In this document: positions 47,045 through 58,825 of the stretch, piece by piece
How the letters are laid out: every line of letters begins with the position of its first letter
Numbering within the stretch: position 1 is the first letter of the stretch
NCBI GenBank assembly: GCA_004352715.1
Contig: SCFE01000014.1
Span: 869,451 to 933,450, forward strand
Length of the DNA: 64,000 bases
Reading direction: 5' to 3'
Source: Hofstenia miamia
Lineage: Eukaryota > Xenacoelomorpha > Acoela
Notes under the pieces: model-generated
Database searches by the model: none
What the model was told of the DNA's origin: nothing
The model's input: only the letters and a program-made list of their open reading frames with translations
Position numbers and translations under genes: made by a program

Positions 47045-48180
47045 TATTTGGGTATTCACTTTAATATCCATTTTCTTAAACTAACGATACTGAATCATTT
47101 TTGAATGAAATTTTATCCATAAAAAGAAAAACAAACTTCATTTTATTAAAATCTTCTTTATTTAAGTCCAATTTTTTATTCTAATGTGCAACATTTTGGA
47201 TATTTTAAGTATATTAGAGTTGTGCATTTATTTTGTACCCAATTGCCAAATGGCTGAGAACTGAAAAAATTTTGAATTTTGACTTCTTGCCAAAGTTCTA
47301 ACTTCTTAGAATTTAGTTCCTGTTTCTTAGCAAAAAAGAATGTACTTAATTTTGAAGAACTTGCTGTAAATTTCAGAGGTTGATATAACAAATATAATAA
47401 ACTTTTGAATCTGTATTTGAGACATTAATGATTTTTACAGTACCTTTTTTCACAATTCCTATGAATTTTTTTTCGCAAATTTATGGCATACGATTTAAAG
47501 AAGTCATAAAAGTGTTAAAGAAAAGCCAATATGACAAATAAAATTAAACTAGAGACACAAAAGTGCTCTTAAAACTTGAGCAATCATTACCCTTTGAGAA
47601 CAATATTTTGTAATAAAATCACAGAAGTTAAATTTGCAAATTGAAATTGATTATATATTTAATTTTGGCTACCCATTCCTGCTGTTGATTTTAGGGAACA
47701 AATGCTTAAGCAAACAAAGTCTTTTAATGTAAATATCCACATTTGATGCAAGTGTCACTTGTTCAAATTCAACATTTAATTACAACTGCACTTTAGATAT
47801 TAATTAAAAGTTCATCTCCGTTGTTAATCGATTTCCGTTCTTACATTATTAATTATTTCGCAGTAATTAGCCTAAATTAATCAGAAGCTTATTCAGATTT
47901 TTAGTTCAAAAAATAGAATCTAAGAAAATTTGCAAATAATAAAGAGCACGACTCGAGCTAACTAAGTAACACTGTGTTACTTTATCCAATGTTCCTTCGC
48001 AAATATTCATTAGCCAAACCCTATTTTTGCGTTATTAGCATAATATAGACATCCACTACTTTAGATATATATATATCTGTAGTTCAAAATAGAAATATCC
48101 CGATAACCTTGTGGATCTAGACCTGTATATATATATATACATATATATATATATCAAGGACATCTAATTAATCAGGAAGT
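47045..48180. other. AT-rich DNA without recognisable gene
   Basis: No gene visible. Short (TA)n tracts lie near 48066-48077 and 48124-48153, just before the LINE. Confidence 0.5.
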
Positions 48181-49760
48181 GACATTTCAAAAATGTAGGA
48201 AATCGTTGAAGGCCGATGGCATCTGGATCTCTTTAAGGCTCTTATTCTTTCTTGCGTTCTCTTCATTCGGAATCTGACCTCCCCAACTTGAAATGAAACC
48301 ATCTTCCCGCTGATTCGCCTATGTGACATCGTCTTCAACGCTCATGATATTTCCCTCATGCTTAAGTCCTGTATGTTGTATGGTTCTTCCTATCCTGATG
48401 GCGTCCCATCCTTTGTAATTGACGAAACCTCCTCAATTCTTTCCCTCTATTTAAAGCATCTATTCTCCTACAATTGCTCTTCTAAGCGTTTTCCGCCTTC
48501 CTGGAAAACATCTTGGATCTCCCCACTTTTAAAATCCAATCAGCTTTCTTCTTCTGAAGTCACTTCTTATCGTCCAATAGCTATTCCGCTGTCAATCATC
48601 TTTGAGCGTCTTGTCTTTCGTTATGTGTTCCCTAAAATTCGTCACCTCAACTTCTTTTTTCACCATGGTAACCGTCCTAGTTGTTCTACCATCACTAACT
48701 TGCTCACTTTGATTGAAAACTGTTATTTCCACTCTGATCGTAATGATCCTATTTGCATTATCTTTCTTGACATTTCTAAAGCTTTTGATCAGCTACCTCA
48801 TTCTATTCTTCTTGACAAATTAAGTTTATTTGGCTTTGATGCTGACTTAATCGAAGTCTTCCAGTCTTACCTGTCCAATAGTGTCAAAATCAAATCTTCT
48901 ATTTCTTCTCCTGCTCTTGTTTCTAGGGGTGCTCCTCAAGGTTCTGTGTTTGCTGTTCTCTTCTTCATCGTTGCTATCAACGAGCTCCCTCAATTTGTCC
49001 TCAACTCATCCTGTCCACTGTACGTTGATGACACTGCGATTTTCAACTTCTTTAGTGCTTTTGCTTTCAATATTACCTCTTATCTTGACCTTTTGGTCAC
49101 TTGATCTTCCGTTAGCCATCGCGATCTTAGCCCAACCAAGACCTTTTCTGTATCTCCCCTTCTCATTTTCCTCTTTCGGTGAACTTTTCTCCTCACCATA
49201 CTCATCTTGGATTTCAACTTGCTACTAACTTAAATTGGTCTGGTCATGTGTCCTTACGCCTCCGCAAAGCTAATTACTCACTCTTTGCCCTTTTCCACAA
49301 TGTTACTCTTAATTCCACGGCTGCTGTCAAACTTTCTTGGTTCAAGTCCATTCCTTGCGCCATTCTTCTCTACGCTTCTCCTTATTCCACTCTATGGAAC
49401 GTTGTCGGAAGCGTGCCTTCAAATAGATCTCTCCTTGCCATACAAGACGCTCTTCTCAAATTCTCCACTCTACCGCTGTCACTCGACTTCCATGTCTGTG
49501 ATCTCCTCTTGTTCAATCGCCTGCTCACTTGCAAATTGGACCTTGATCCTTTTGATTTTATTAAGTTCTCTAATTCCCGCTCCACTCGCTCTGATCATGT
49601 TGTCCCTCGTTTTTCAATCGTGCTTGTACTGCTGCTAATTACATCTTGACTCTCAACCCTCTAATTGCCATTGATTCTTTCCCTCCCCCCGCCGCCGCCG
49701 AGCTTCAAGAAATCTTTGATGTCTTTCCTCTTTGCTGAGCCCTTCTTCAACTTCGCCTAT
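48180..49760 (+). pseudogene. LINE reverse transcriptase, 5'-truncated, best preserved in window
   Basis: From 48358 a 248-codon frame carries most of a non-LTR RT: FPPSWKTSWISPLLKSN, VTSYRPIAIPLSIIFERLV, IIFLDISKAFDQLPHSILL, SRGAPQGSVFAVLFFIV and CPLYVDDTAIF with the catalytic aspartates intact. After a frameshift near 49104 the thumb follows in a second frame: THLGFQLATNLNWSGHVSLR and LSWFKSIPCAILLYA (49179-49649). Upstream the frame goes on to about 48290 with one TGA. The endonuclease domain is absent. The pyrimidine-rich, GC-richer composition and few lesions suggest a later insertion than the other LINE copies. It probably belongs to the CR1/jockey group, though the clade cannot be fixed by eye. 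Confidence 0.72.
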
Positions 49761-50119
49761 TTTTCCATTGTTTTCTTTATATGGATATTGAAATTCTTCT
49801 AGTAAATTATGTTGATTAATATATGAAATTATTTATTTTCAACAGCTGCTTCAATTAGTTTCCCAACGTAACATATATTTAATATTGGTCGGTAACTTGA
49901 AAATAGATTGTGATCTAAATGTGGTTTCTTTAAAAGAGTTTTTTACAAGAGATTGCTTAGTTGCATTGGGATATACTCCACTGGAAAGTGACAAATTTAT
50001 AATGTCTAAGAGAGATCATTCTAGTACATTAAGAATTTTTGGCTTTTTAAATATTACTGTAGGTAATTTATGGATCCAAATCACAATTCGCATTTTTTAA
50101 TTGTGAAGCAAGTTTTCGA

Positions 50120-50480
50120 AATTCAAGAATTGTTATAGGAGGAAATTCTCAAAGACAAATCACTGCTTTGAATAAATTTTTGATATTTCATTATCAATGT
50201 CGAAATGAGAATGAGCAGATTGAATATTACGATGGATTCTGTGGATTTTGTCATTAAAAAATTGAGAAAAACGAAATGATAATTCAAATAAACTAGTTTC
50301 CTTAATAGTATTAAATCATTTTCTCATATCATGACCAGAATTTATCACTTTTTCATTGTAATAAATGCGCTTTTCAAATGATTAAGTTACGAATTGCTCT
50401 ATAATATTCATTATCTCGTTCCTTTTCCAATTTTCGCCTTTATGTTTTCAATGCTTTTAATTCACTATCATACCAAGGAC
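50120..50480 (-). pseudogene. LINE fragment between endonuclease and RT
   Basis: The minus strand reads PWYDSELKALKT, a stop, then RRKLEKERDNEYYRAIRNL, the P-W-Y/F-x-x-E-L-x-x-L-K-x-x-R-R segment that begins the linker between endonuclease and RT in many LINE ORF2 proteins. The rest is broken by stops. It is in opposite orientation to the LINE at 48180. Confidence 0.48.
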
Positions 50481-50615
50481 TTCCAGATATTCAAAGTATG
50501 AGACATACATGATGTTTTGTGTAAATTATAAAGTGTGTCTACAGTAACAATCTGATCACTTATCTGGGATAAGCTTGCTTACATATTTATTTTGTTATGT
50601 ATTTATCTATATATG

Positions 50616-51040
50616 CAGTCATGAACAAAAGTCCTGCCACAAATCTAAATATTGATGAAAATGTGCATTATTGAGAGAAAATATTAATTTCCCATTATGA
50701 AAGGAAAAAGTTGAAGATATACAAAGACAGATGCTTGCTTTATTTTGTATTTTATGGAGTATAATTTGCATTTCATCATGATCTAATAATTCTAATAATC
50801 GAACATGCAATGAACTTGGATGCAAGGCTGTTATCTCTTCTGAAGTATAACCTAATGATTCTCAATTGGATTGAGATCAAGACTGTTTCTTAGCCACCTG
50901 GTGAGTTCACATCAATCTTGGTAGTGTAACATGAGCGCCACCCTTTAACACGTTAAGATAGAGTTTTGCATTAATGTTACTTCAATTAGGATAAAATGAG
51001 GGGCTCCACATCCATGGAGAGAGAAGTCACTTTTAATCAA
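50616..51040 (-). pseudogene. Tc1-like transposase remnant (C-terminal)
   Basis: Minus-strand reading gives NINAKLYLNVLKGGAHVTLP and, in another frame, WLRNSLDLNPIENH, where the family has NSPDLNPIEN-x-W with the last catalytic glutamate. Toward lower coordinates the sequence starts CAGTCATGAACAAAAGTCC (50616), a plausible terminal repeat near TA. Stops and a frameshift show decay. The higher-coordinate side runs into the palindrome at 51002-51134 and a gap. Confidence 0.58.
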
Positions 51041-51046
51041 ACATTT

Positions 51047-51087
<41 letters not shown>

Positions 51088-51134
51088 TGCAAAAATGTTA
51101 AGAGTGACTTCTCTCTCCATGGATGTGGAGCCCC
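51002..51134. repeat. Inverted repeat with (TA)n loop, next to a gap
   Basis: GGGGCTCCACATCCATGGAG and the following bases (from about 51000) are repeated in inverted orientation up to 51134, giving arms of about 52 bp with minor mismatches around a (TA)n loop. The arms are part of the Tc1-like transposase sequence. Either two Tc1 copies meet head to head or the assembly folded back at the TA tract. Confidence 0.75.
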
Positions 51135-51280
51135 NNNNNNNNNNNNNNNNNNNNNNNNNNNNNNNNNNNNNNNNNNNNNNNNNNNNNNNNNNNNNNNNNN
51201 NNNNNNNNNNNNNNNNNNNNNNNNNNNNNNNNNNNNNNNNNNNNNNNNNNNNNNNNNNNNNNNNNNNNNNNNNNNNNNNN
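51135..51280. other. Assembly gap (146 N)
   Basis: Run of N that begins immediately after the palindrome arm and ends at a short (TA)n tract. Confidence 0.95.
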
Positions 51281-51639
51281 TATATATATATATAGTGGAG
51301 TTAATCCGCACAGAAAATGCCAACATGTTGAAACAATGTATCCTAATTATCTTAGTCCAAAATGGTAAATAATTTTAAAGAAGTCTTAATATGTTAAATA
51401 ATATAAGTTCAGCTCTTTATAAAGATTTCTGGCATTAACCTTATTCCAAATATCCAAGTAATTAGAATATCCATTACTCAAACGAATAAGTATCTGGAGC
51501 TTTTATTCATTACACTTTGCAGTATATGTGTCTAAGTAATAAAAACTTAATTAAGTTTCAGAAATTTAAGCGCTATTTTTCGTAAGTATTCGAAATGAAG
51601 CCTTATTATTATTTTTATTTGTATTACTATTACTAACTG

Positions 51640-51860
51640 TTCTTAACAGTGCTGCCGTCTGTTCTACCGCTCCTCCCCATTTTGGGAATCATAATTCTTC
51701 CAAATATTTCTTATGCGTCTTCCCTGCTGCTCTTATTATTCCTACTACTACCTGGACTACGTCAACCTTCCTCAACTTCCTGTACTTGTACAGCATATAA
51801 TTTTGCTTTCTTCTACTTTCCTGTGCTTAGGTACTGCTGTGTCTATTACGGATCTTCGCT
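51640..51860 (-). pseudogene. LINE-like C-terminal domain remnant, second copy
   Basis: The minus strand reads KLRKVDVVQVVVGIIRAAGK, then THKKYLEEL, a stop and FPKWGGAVEQTAALLRTV. This parallels the remnant at 12660-12960 (LCKLRVVEILQVVVEALRTA and so on), so both come from one LINE family. Confidence 0.45.
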
Positions 51861-51959
51861 ATATCAAGTACAATTTCAAGCAGTTTATATGATATCTAAA
51901 AATAAACATGGTCACGAATCAATATCTTTTCCTGTTAACTTTTGAAATTAAATTTAGGA

Positions 51960-52780
51960 TCCCATACATTTATTTGCAGCAGTATTTCCTATCCTAGTTT
52001 TTATCACACAGCGTAAATATCTGGAAAGGCTTAGAGAATGAGAAAAAATTGAAGCGACTAGGAGTCTTTAAAATCTTGGTCAAGCGATAGTTAACATGTA
52101 GAGTGAGAAATAGAGCAGAAGAAATGTTTTTTCCCTGCAGATTTCTAAAATGAACATCTCATTTTTATCCCACCTTCTGTGATTCAATTGTAATCAATGT
52201 TAGAAGTGAGAAGAAAAAATAAGATTTTGAGAGTCCGTTTTTCACTTATCAAACTTTTTCTTTTAGCTCTTGAATTTCATCAATATTTCTGTGGGGATAT
52301 ATAATCTGTAGGTACAAATTAGTAATTCTGACAAATGATATACACAGAAAGCCGTTCAGAAGAATTTATCTGGTTGAAATAAATGTCATTTTGAAATTGC
52401 GTTGCCTGAAGTTCCATTACCAATATTATTATGTTTTTTCTAGTCACTCAGAGACTTTTTGCGTAAGATGCTTAATATTAAAATCATATTTATACATGCT
52501 AGCGTATGGTGTATTAAATTATTTAAACTTTGATATTTTTCTTTGTTAAATGAGGACGCATTTTTATAAAATTCCGTCACCGGTAATTGTTCATCGTGAC
52601 AAGCAATCACCCGAATTACAAAAGCCTTTGTTTAAAATAAGAACCTATAGCATTTTTCTTGGTTGAGATTGTATAATAGTCACCCCTGTTTACTGATATT
52701 TCACATAAATAACGAATGAAATTGTAATTCATAGTGTACTCTACTTTAACCTCATGACACGCTGTGGATCAGTGAATCAA
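51960..52780. other. AT-rich DNA without recognisable gene
   Basis: No supported feature on either strand. Confidence 0.5.
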
Positions 52781-52789
52781 AATACATAT

Positions 52790-53060
52790 GGCAGTCCAAA
52801 AATCTTTGCAATGCTGACCTGTGTCTCAGGACATACCCACAGCAGGTTTTTTAATGCCTTCTTTGCTATCCTATCACTCTCTTTAGTATCTCTGTTGGAA
52901 GCTAAGTTTCCAGTATTTCTTGGGAATTGGTAGGAATCAAGTTGTACTTGATACTACTCCCTGCGTTGGTATAGGGATCACTACATATTTCCAGGCTTCA
53001 AATCAGTACCACTTGGTGCCAATACTCGTACAGTGATCAGTTGAATCAGCCAATGAAATG
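52790..53060 (-). pseudogene. Possible LINE RT remnant
   Basis: The minus strand contains WKYVVIPIPTQGVVSSTT followed by a stop and FLPIPKKYWKLSFQQRY. This recalls the W-K-x-x-x-V-x-P-I-P-K-x-G start of LINE RT finger domains. It is GC-richer than its surroundings. No further RT motif is found, so the call is weak. Confidence 0.25.
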
Positions 53061-53805
53061 TAGAGATTAATAGCTTTAGCCATATTTTGCAAAAATTGTA
53101 TTATCTTGGCTAAATTTACTACTGACTCATTGTTAGGCTTAGGCTAGGCCAATATTAAGAGTTTTGTAATGGTATGCCTACTAGGGCATAGGGAGGACTA
53201 GAAAAGAATAGTCAGTACTAACTACTAAGCTAAATCAATTTATGTAAATAATTGGTGAACCTATATAACAAATTATGTATTTGCAAAGGTGATCATTTTC
53301 CATAGAATGTCTATTTAATGTATGTATTACTCTTTCTGTACATAACTATATGTGCCTATAAATTTGACATTAATACAATGAAGGATAAAGGTAGAAATTA
53401 GTAGAAAATAAAATATATGACAGACTATAGGACTTCAGGAAAAATTGAATTCTGCTACCGTGAACTTCCGTTACCACGTCACCCCAATTATTTTTTAAAT
53501 TTTTAATGGAATTATTCTTTCAACTTTCGGTGTCTACTAACTTTAAAGCAATATAATATTCATTGAATGCGTATTTTGATAGAGGAACAGTGTGCTATGA
53601 TGTATATAAATATACCTAAAAAGTGACGATAAATTTATAAAATTTTGTTACCGAATGTTATTTCTGGTCCCATATCAAGAAGAAACAAAATTTCTCAAAA
53701 TAAATTTTCTGTCACAGTGATGAAGGCACCGAAAATAAATTTTCATTGCCTTAGTGATATCGATATTAATAGTCAAAATGAAATTCTGTTACTGCTTGAC
53801 CGGCC

Positions 53806-53807
<2 letters not shown>
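53061..53807. other. AT-rich DNA without recognisable gene
   Basis: No supported feature. Confidence 0.5.
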
Positions 53808-53837
<30 letters not shown>

Positions 53838-53961
53838 NNNNNNNNNNNNNNNNNNNNNNNNNNNNNNNNNNNNNNNNNNNNNNNNNNNNNNNNNNNNNNN
53901 NNNNNNNNNNNNNNNNNNNNNNNNNNNNNNNNNNNNNNNNNNNNNNNNNNNNNNNNNNNNN

Positions 53962-53992
<31 letters not shown>
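53808..53992. repeat. (TA)n microsatellite spanning a 124-N gap
   Basis: TA units occur on both sides of the N run at 53838-53961, so the gap is probably unresolved TA repeat. Frames translated through it have no meaning. Confidence 0.93.
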
Positions 53993-53996
<4 letters not shown>

Positions 53997-54793
53997 AAGA
54001 GCAACCCACAAAATTAAGCGTTTTCAATTTATACATATATGTTTTTAACCTAACGGTTTAATTTATGTCAAAAATAAATGTTATGGTTTTAGGTATAGGA
54101 ATCCAAACTGTGCGTGCAACCTAGTATAAGTAAGGTAGGTAACAGTTATAAAACTCAATAACCCATTATGAATTTTGTTTAAATCATGAATTTATGCAGG
54201 TAAATATACACGGATAAACAACTGCTAATGATTCTAATATCTCAAAAATAAAGCAATCCTTGTATATTTAATGCTCCTCACTACCATGCCACTCTATCCC
54301 CTTTAAATTTAATTACATAATGTGCATTATGCAAAATATTATATTTTATTTAGGCCACAAACAAATATAAAAATTTGAAACTAAAAGATAATAACAGCAA
54401 GCGCAAAATCAAATGAACAATCGATTGTCACAGGGTTACTGATTGAATTAACGAAATTTACTAATTTCCTTCATCCGTTGAACTCGTGATTCTAAGCACG
54501 TTTTACGCAAGTGTTAATCATCTTGTTAATTTCTATCATAGTGTCGTTGGCAGCTGCCTTCGTCAAATTTTGCGTCAAACAGTCGCTGGGTTTTCTGATT
54601 GCAACGTTGATTAACCAACTTCTTCCGCTATGTTCATCGCTTGCAGTAATTAATTTCTTAATTGAAAGATTAATGAGAACAAAACTCTACTTTGAAAAAT
54701 CGTTTAAGTTTATATCAAGGTATTGAATACAACACTTCTGCAGAATTAATTCAATTCGAGAGGCTCGGTTATACACTTACAAAACATTCAAAC
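53993..54793. other. AT-rich DNA without recognisable gene
   Basis: A 71-codon plus-strand frame at 54511-54726 is hydrophobic but resembles nothing I know. No other feature is seen. Confidence 0.45.
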
Positions 54794-55058
54794 GGTTCTT
54801 AAGGCCTGCCTTTACTACACGATTTAAACGGCCCGATTAAGTCGGGTCGATTTAATCGTGTCATTAAGACGCAGCTCCAACATTTACACTCGACCTTGTC
54901 AGGAATTTGTGAAATGCAAAATTTGTTCGTCTTAATCGGGCCGATTAAGTCAGGACGATTAAATCGTGTATTTAAGACAGATCAAGTTTACATTCCAAAA
55001 AATTCACGACAAAGTCGGGCTGATTAAATCGTGTAGTTAAAACAGGCCTTTAAGAACC
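54794..55058. mobile_element. Fold-back MITE with internal CGATTTAATCGTGT modules
   Basis: The termini are GGTTCTTAAGGCCTGCC on the left and, inverted, GGTTCTTAAAGGCCTGTT on the right; similarity continues inward through ACTACACGATTTAA. Inside, a module like CCGATTAAGTCGGG followed by CGATTTAATCGTGT occurs at about 54828-54875, 54931-54978 and, partly, 55008-55045. It encodes nothing. No clear target duplication was found: TTAA lies within both ends, which could mean a piggyBac-type TTAA site or simply part of the repeat. Confidence 0.65.
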
Positions 55059-56574
55059 CACCAAATGCAATCAAACTAGTAGTTATCTTGGAACAAAGAA
55101 CGAAATCGATTTATGTGGCAAACTGATGCAATAATTTGATTTAGAGAGGTTAACAAACATTTTTTTGTCTACATTCGACTGATTTTCCAGAAGTAATTCA
55201 CAACGTTAATAAAAAAAGTAATATAGTGAATGTCCTCCTCAATGCTGACAATACTTCTAATGAAGGAAATACAGCTCGATATGAACCAAGATTAATTGGA
55301 AACTTCCTTTTTAAGAATTCAAATGTCATGGTAATTTAGGCCAAATACTAAAGGCATTTAAAACTTTCAGAACAGCTAAGCAATCAAATAATTCTACAAA
55401 TAGAAATCATGAAATTCAATCTTTTAAAAGCATTCAGAAATTGTTGACTACACATCAATTTCTGCACAATGGAGGCTGTAATGCAGCATTTGGGATAAAA
55501 TACTGCGAAGTATGTTTGAGAAATTTTTTTAATCAAATTATACAAAAAATCTTGTACAAATGAATGATATATATATGGCAAACGCAGAACGCCAATCGTA
55601 CAAATATTTCAACTCAAAAAAGATTGTGATATGGTTCTGCCGAACTAAAATTTTATTGGTTCCAAACCCATTTAGTTCCCTATCTCTTGCTATGAATTTA
55701 TCTTGGTCAATGTTTCTATGAAGTCCCACTGCAAAACTTCTGTTTTTAACAAAATTAACAACAATTATGAGAAATATGTTGAACTTGTCCCAATTTTTTC
55801 ATCCACTATCCCAATCCCATATTATTTCCAGTCCTTCTCAAACATGAAAGCCATGCGGGGTACGGTGATAAATGCTCCGTTCTATGAGCTTAAGGCTCTT
55901 GAACTTGTTTTGGATTAATTTTGCAATTTAGAAAATTAAATCTTCTTTTTCGAAATCCACATTTTTAATTTCGTATCACCGAATTCCAATTTCTTATATC
56001 TAAAACATGTAAAATAAATTATGCTAAGCCTAATATGTTATGTGGGAATAACAAAAATTTCAAAAAACGCTGCTAAATGCTGTAAAAGATAAACCCGTTT
56101 CAGATCTTCTTGACTTATAACAATATACCTGATCCCAAAGTCATAGTAAGGTACAAGCAGGTATCAAAGACCATTGCCTCAAAAATACACTTGCAGTGTT
56201 CACCAGTAACCATGAATATGGTCACCCAATAAAGAATTTCACTCATTAGTTCTCTCAGGTCATCCCACGCCTGATGTCCACAATAAGAGATTTACTTAAG
56301 TTACAGTGATCTGATTTGCTGTTGTCTTAACTAAATCCATACATATATAATTTAAATGAGAAAATACTCAGAAATATTAACAATACGATGTCGAAATTAG
56401 TAAAAAACGCTAATTTGTCGTTTTGATTAAATGGCCTTTGCTTAATATAATTTTTGCAGTGTCTATGTTTTATAAGACAAATATAATTGACATTATGGTC
56501 CTTATTCCTTCCGGAGAGGGTACTTAGGCCTACTCGTATGATACTACAAAATTTGAATTTAAGAGTGTAAGGAT
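55059..56574. other. AT-rich DNA without recognisable gene
   Basis: Short frames on both strands, none recognisable. Confidence 0.5.
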
Positions 56575-56846
56575 CAGGGTCTTTCAATAATATATTGCTA
56601 ATACAATATTGCAATATATTTATTGTCGCCAAATTCTATAACAATAATATTGCAATATATTGCAACATAGTTTGAAAAAAGTTTGCAAATCATAATAAGG
56701 CAACAAAAGTCTTTGATTAAAATACCTAGCTTTCAATTAACCAAAATATTGCAATATTATATTGCCAGCAAACTCATATTGCAATATATTTATTTTGAAT
56801 TTTTTTGTATTGCAATATTATTGCAATTCATTATTGCAAGGCACTG
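56575..56846. mobile_element. hAT-like MITE rich in ATATTGCAATAT palindromes
   Basis: The left end is CAGGGTCTTTCAATAATA; the right end inverted is CAGTGCCTTGCAATAATG, 272 bp apart. The inside contains at least five palindromic ATATTGCAATAT-like words (near 56605, 56647, 56745, 56776 and 56808). CAG-type ends suggest hAT. The 8 bp flanking each side do not match, so the target duplication has decayed or the ends are slightly misplaced. Confidence 0.5.
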
Positions 56847-57818
56847 GCCCAAATATAAATATTCATTTTCAAAAGCTAATAATAACTGTAACCAGCCAAC
56901 AATTTCATCCACAAATGTGATACTAGTATCCGCTTAGTTACCTGTTGATTTTTACCTGGCTGTAATATGCGAATATGTGGTTGTTAGGGAATCTTTGACC
57001 TGCTCTATGTTCAGCAAGTGTACTTATGGTATACATGCAGTTTATCTAAATTATGACTTCAAATATAAGTGTTGTTGTTGAAAACAAGAAATGTGTCTTA
57101 GTTTGATTTATTATTTGAAAAATTAACGAACCAATCCTAGAAACAAATTTCTTAATCAGGTTGCAAACTTGATGAAGAAATTAGTATGCTGTTTCGTGTT
57201 GATTCATCTTAGAAATAACCAACAAATTTCTACTTTTGAAACAATGATAATCTGTGTTGGGGAATTCAGAATATTTTAGATGCTTGCAATGATAGTTTTA
57301 TTTTTCTAAGAAGAACTTTTTCATTATCATATCCAAAATTCTTTAATTCTGGTGTTTGATTATACTTGTAATCCCGACTTGCATTGAAACTTCAAATTCA
57401 TATATAAAGAAGTTTATATAATTAATATATTGGTTTCTTTTCGTTTTCTTAAGAAAATGTTTACAGTGATTTGCAGTGCTTATAATTTAAAGTGCAATAC
57501 AGTGGCGGTGAGGCTATTGTGTTTGAGGTGCTGTTTTTCTTTTAACTGTGCAGGGTTCAACTAAATAGTTCTTCAAAAACTTGATCTATACTCAGTATGT
57601 CAGCATTTGTTGCTCAAGCATTTATCATAGTGATAAAATATAGTTCCATTACCCAAAAAGACATATTCATGACATTATCATTGTAAGTTGTTTTGAAAAG
57701 TTACGTTAGCAGTAACTTAAATATTGATTTTTTCACTTTTTAGCAAATTTTATTACACATTCCTCTAAGCTGAAAACAATAATGATCTTATAATTGGAAA
57801 TTTTCCTAATATATATTC

Positions 57819-57822
<4 letters not shown>
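56847..57822. other. AT-rich DNA without recognisable gene
   Basis: No supported feature. Confidence 0.5.

Positions 57823-57866
<44 letters not shown>
57823..57866. repeat. (TA)n microsatellite
   Basis: TA units with two small interruptions (TACA, TGTA). It lies just outside the 3' end of the Penelope-like element. Confidence 0.93.
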
Positions 57867-57867
<1 letters not shown>

Positions 57868-58059
57868 AATGTAGGCGTACTGAGCTTTAAAATATTTGAA
57901 ACTTTTAACGCAGGCAAGAATTTAGACAGGCTTCGATTACTAAGAATCATCCTTAGTATGACAAATGCTATAAATCAATATTTTACATTGGACTACACTA
58001 AACTAATAAAAATACTACACTAAAATTATAAAAATATTGCATGCAGCATGCACTATAAA

Positions 58060-58330
58060 TCTCGAATTATAGAAGTTATCTTTCTTTGTTTACTAAGTAA
58101 TTTTTCTTAGCTTTAACAAAAATTTGTTCTGTAATTTTATGATGTTTTGATCTTAGAAATATCTTAAAATTTTCTTCCTTGATTTTATGATAATGTAAAT
58201 GTATTTCTGAATTGAAATGTTCTCATAAGTGCTCTTTCATCTTTTTTCCCAGATGTCTTTTAGTTTCCCCAATGTATGATTTATCTCATTCATATTGTTG
58301 ATTACAGAAGAAACTGATTTTTTAGAGATA
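58060..58330 (-). pseudogene. Penelope-like GIY-YIG endonuclease
   Basis: The minus strand reads KSYIGETKRHLGKKMKEH followed after a stop by IHLHYHKIKEENFKIFLRSK and KKNYLVNKER. YIGET with the downstream arginine/lysine and EH are the GIY-YIG catalytic surroundings. An upstream stop (tga in the D-K-S-Y-I-G-E-T context) and others show it is dead. This nuclease would nick the target for insertion. Confidence 0.66.
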
Positions 58331-58825
58331 AGATCTTTGTTGTTGAAGATGTTTTTTGATTCTTATGATGTTAAGATTGGGACAATATCAGTGAGTTAGA
58401 TTTTTAATTTTTTGTTCGATATTTTGATTCTCTCTTCAAACATTTTAACTTGGTTGCATTAATACGAAAGTTTTAAATACACTGGACAAATATTATTCTT
58501 ATCATTCTGCTTCATAGTGAAGTTGTTCCCTGTTATTTCTTTAAACATCTTATTTGAATATTTTTTTAATCAGTTTAATTGGATAGCCATTGTCTTTTAA
58601 TATTTCGATAATTGTATCTGTTGCATTCGTTAGATGTAAGTAGTTTAATGATGTAATTATTGCTCAATTAAATAATGCTGTAATTGTGTTAAATTTGTAT
58701 GACTTACTGCAATTCAAAAAATATGGAATGCATAGGACTGAGTTTATTGATTTTAGTTTATTGTTGTTTTCACATCGTAAATTGAATTTCTGCTGGAATG
58801 TTGTTTAGATAATTCAAAAAAATTC

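Noticed and set aside
51649-51945. 98-codon plus-strand frame rich in leucine and serine
   Set aside because: It is the antisense of the LINE C-terminal remnant.
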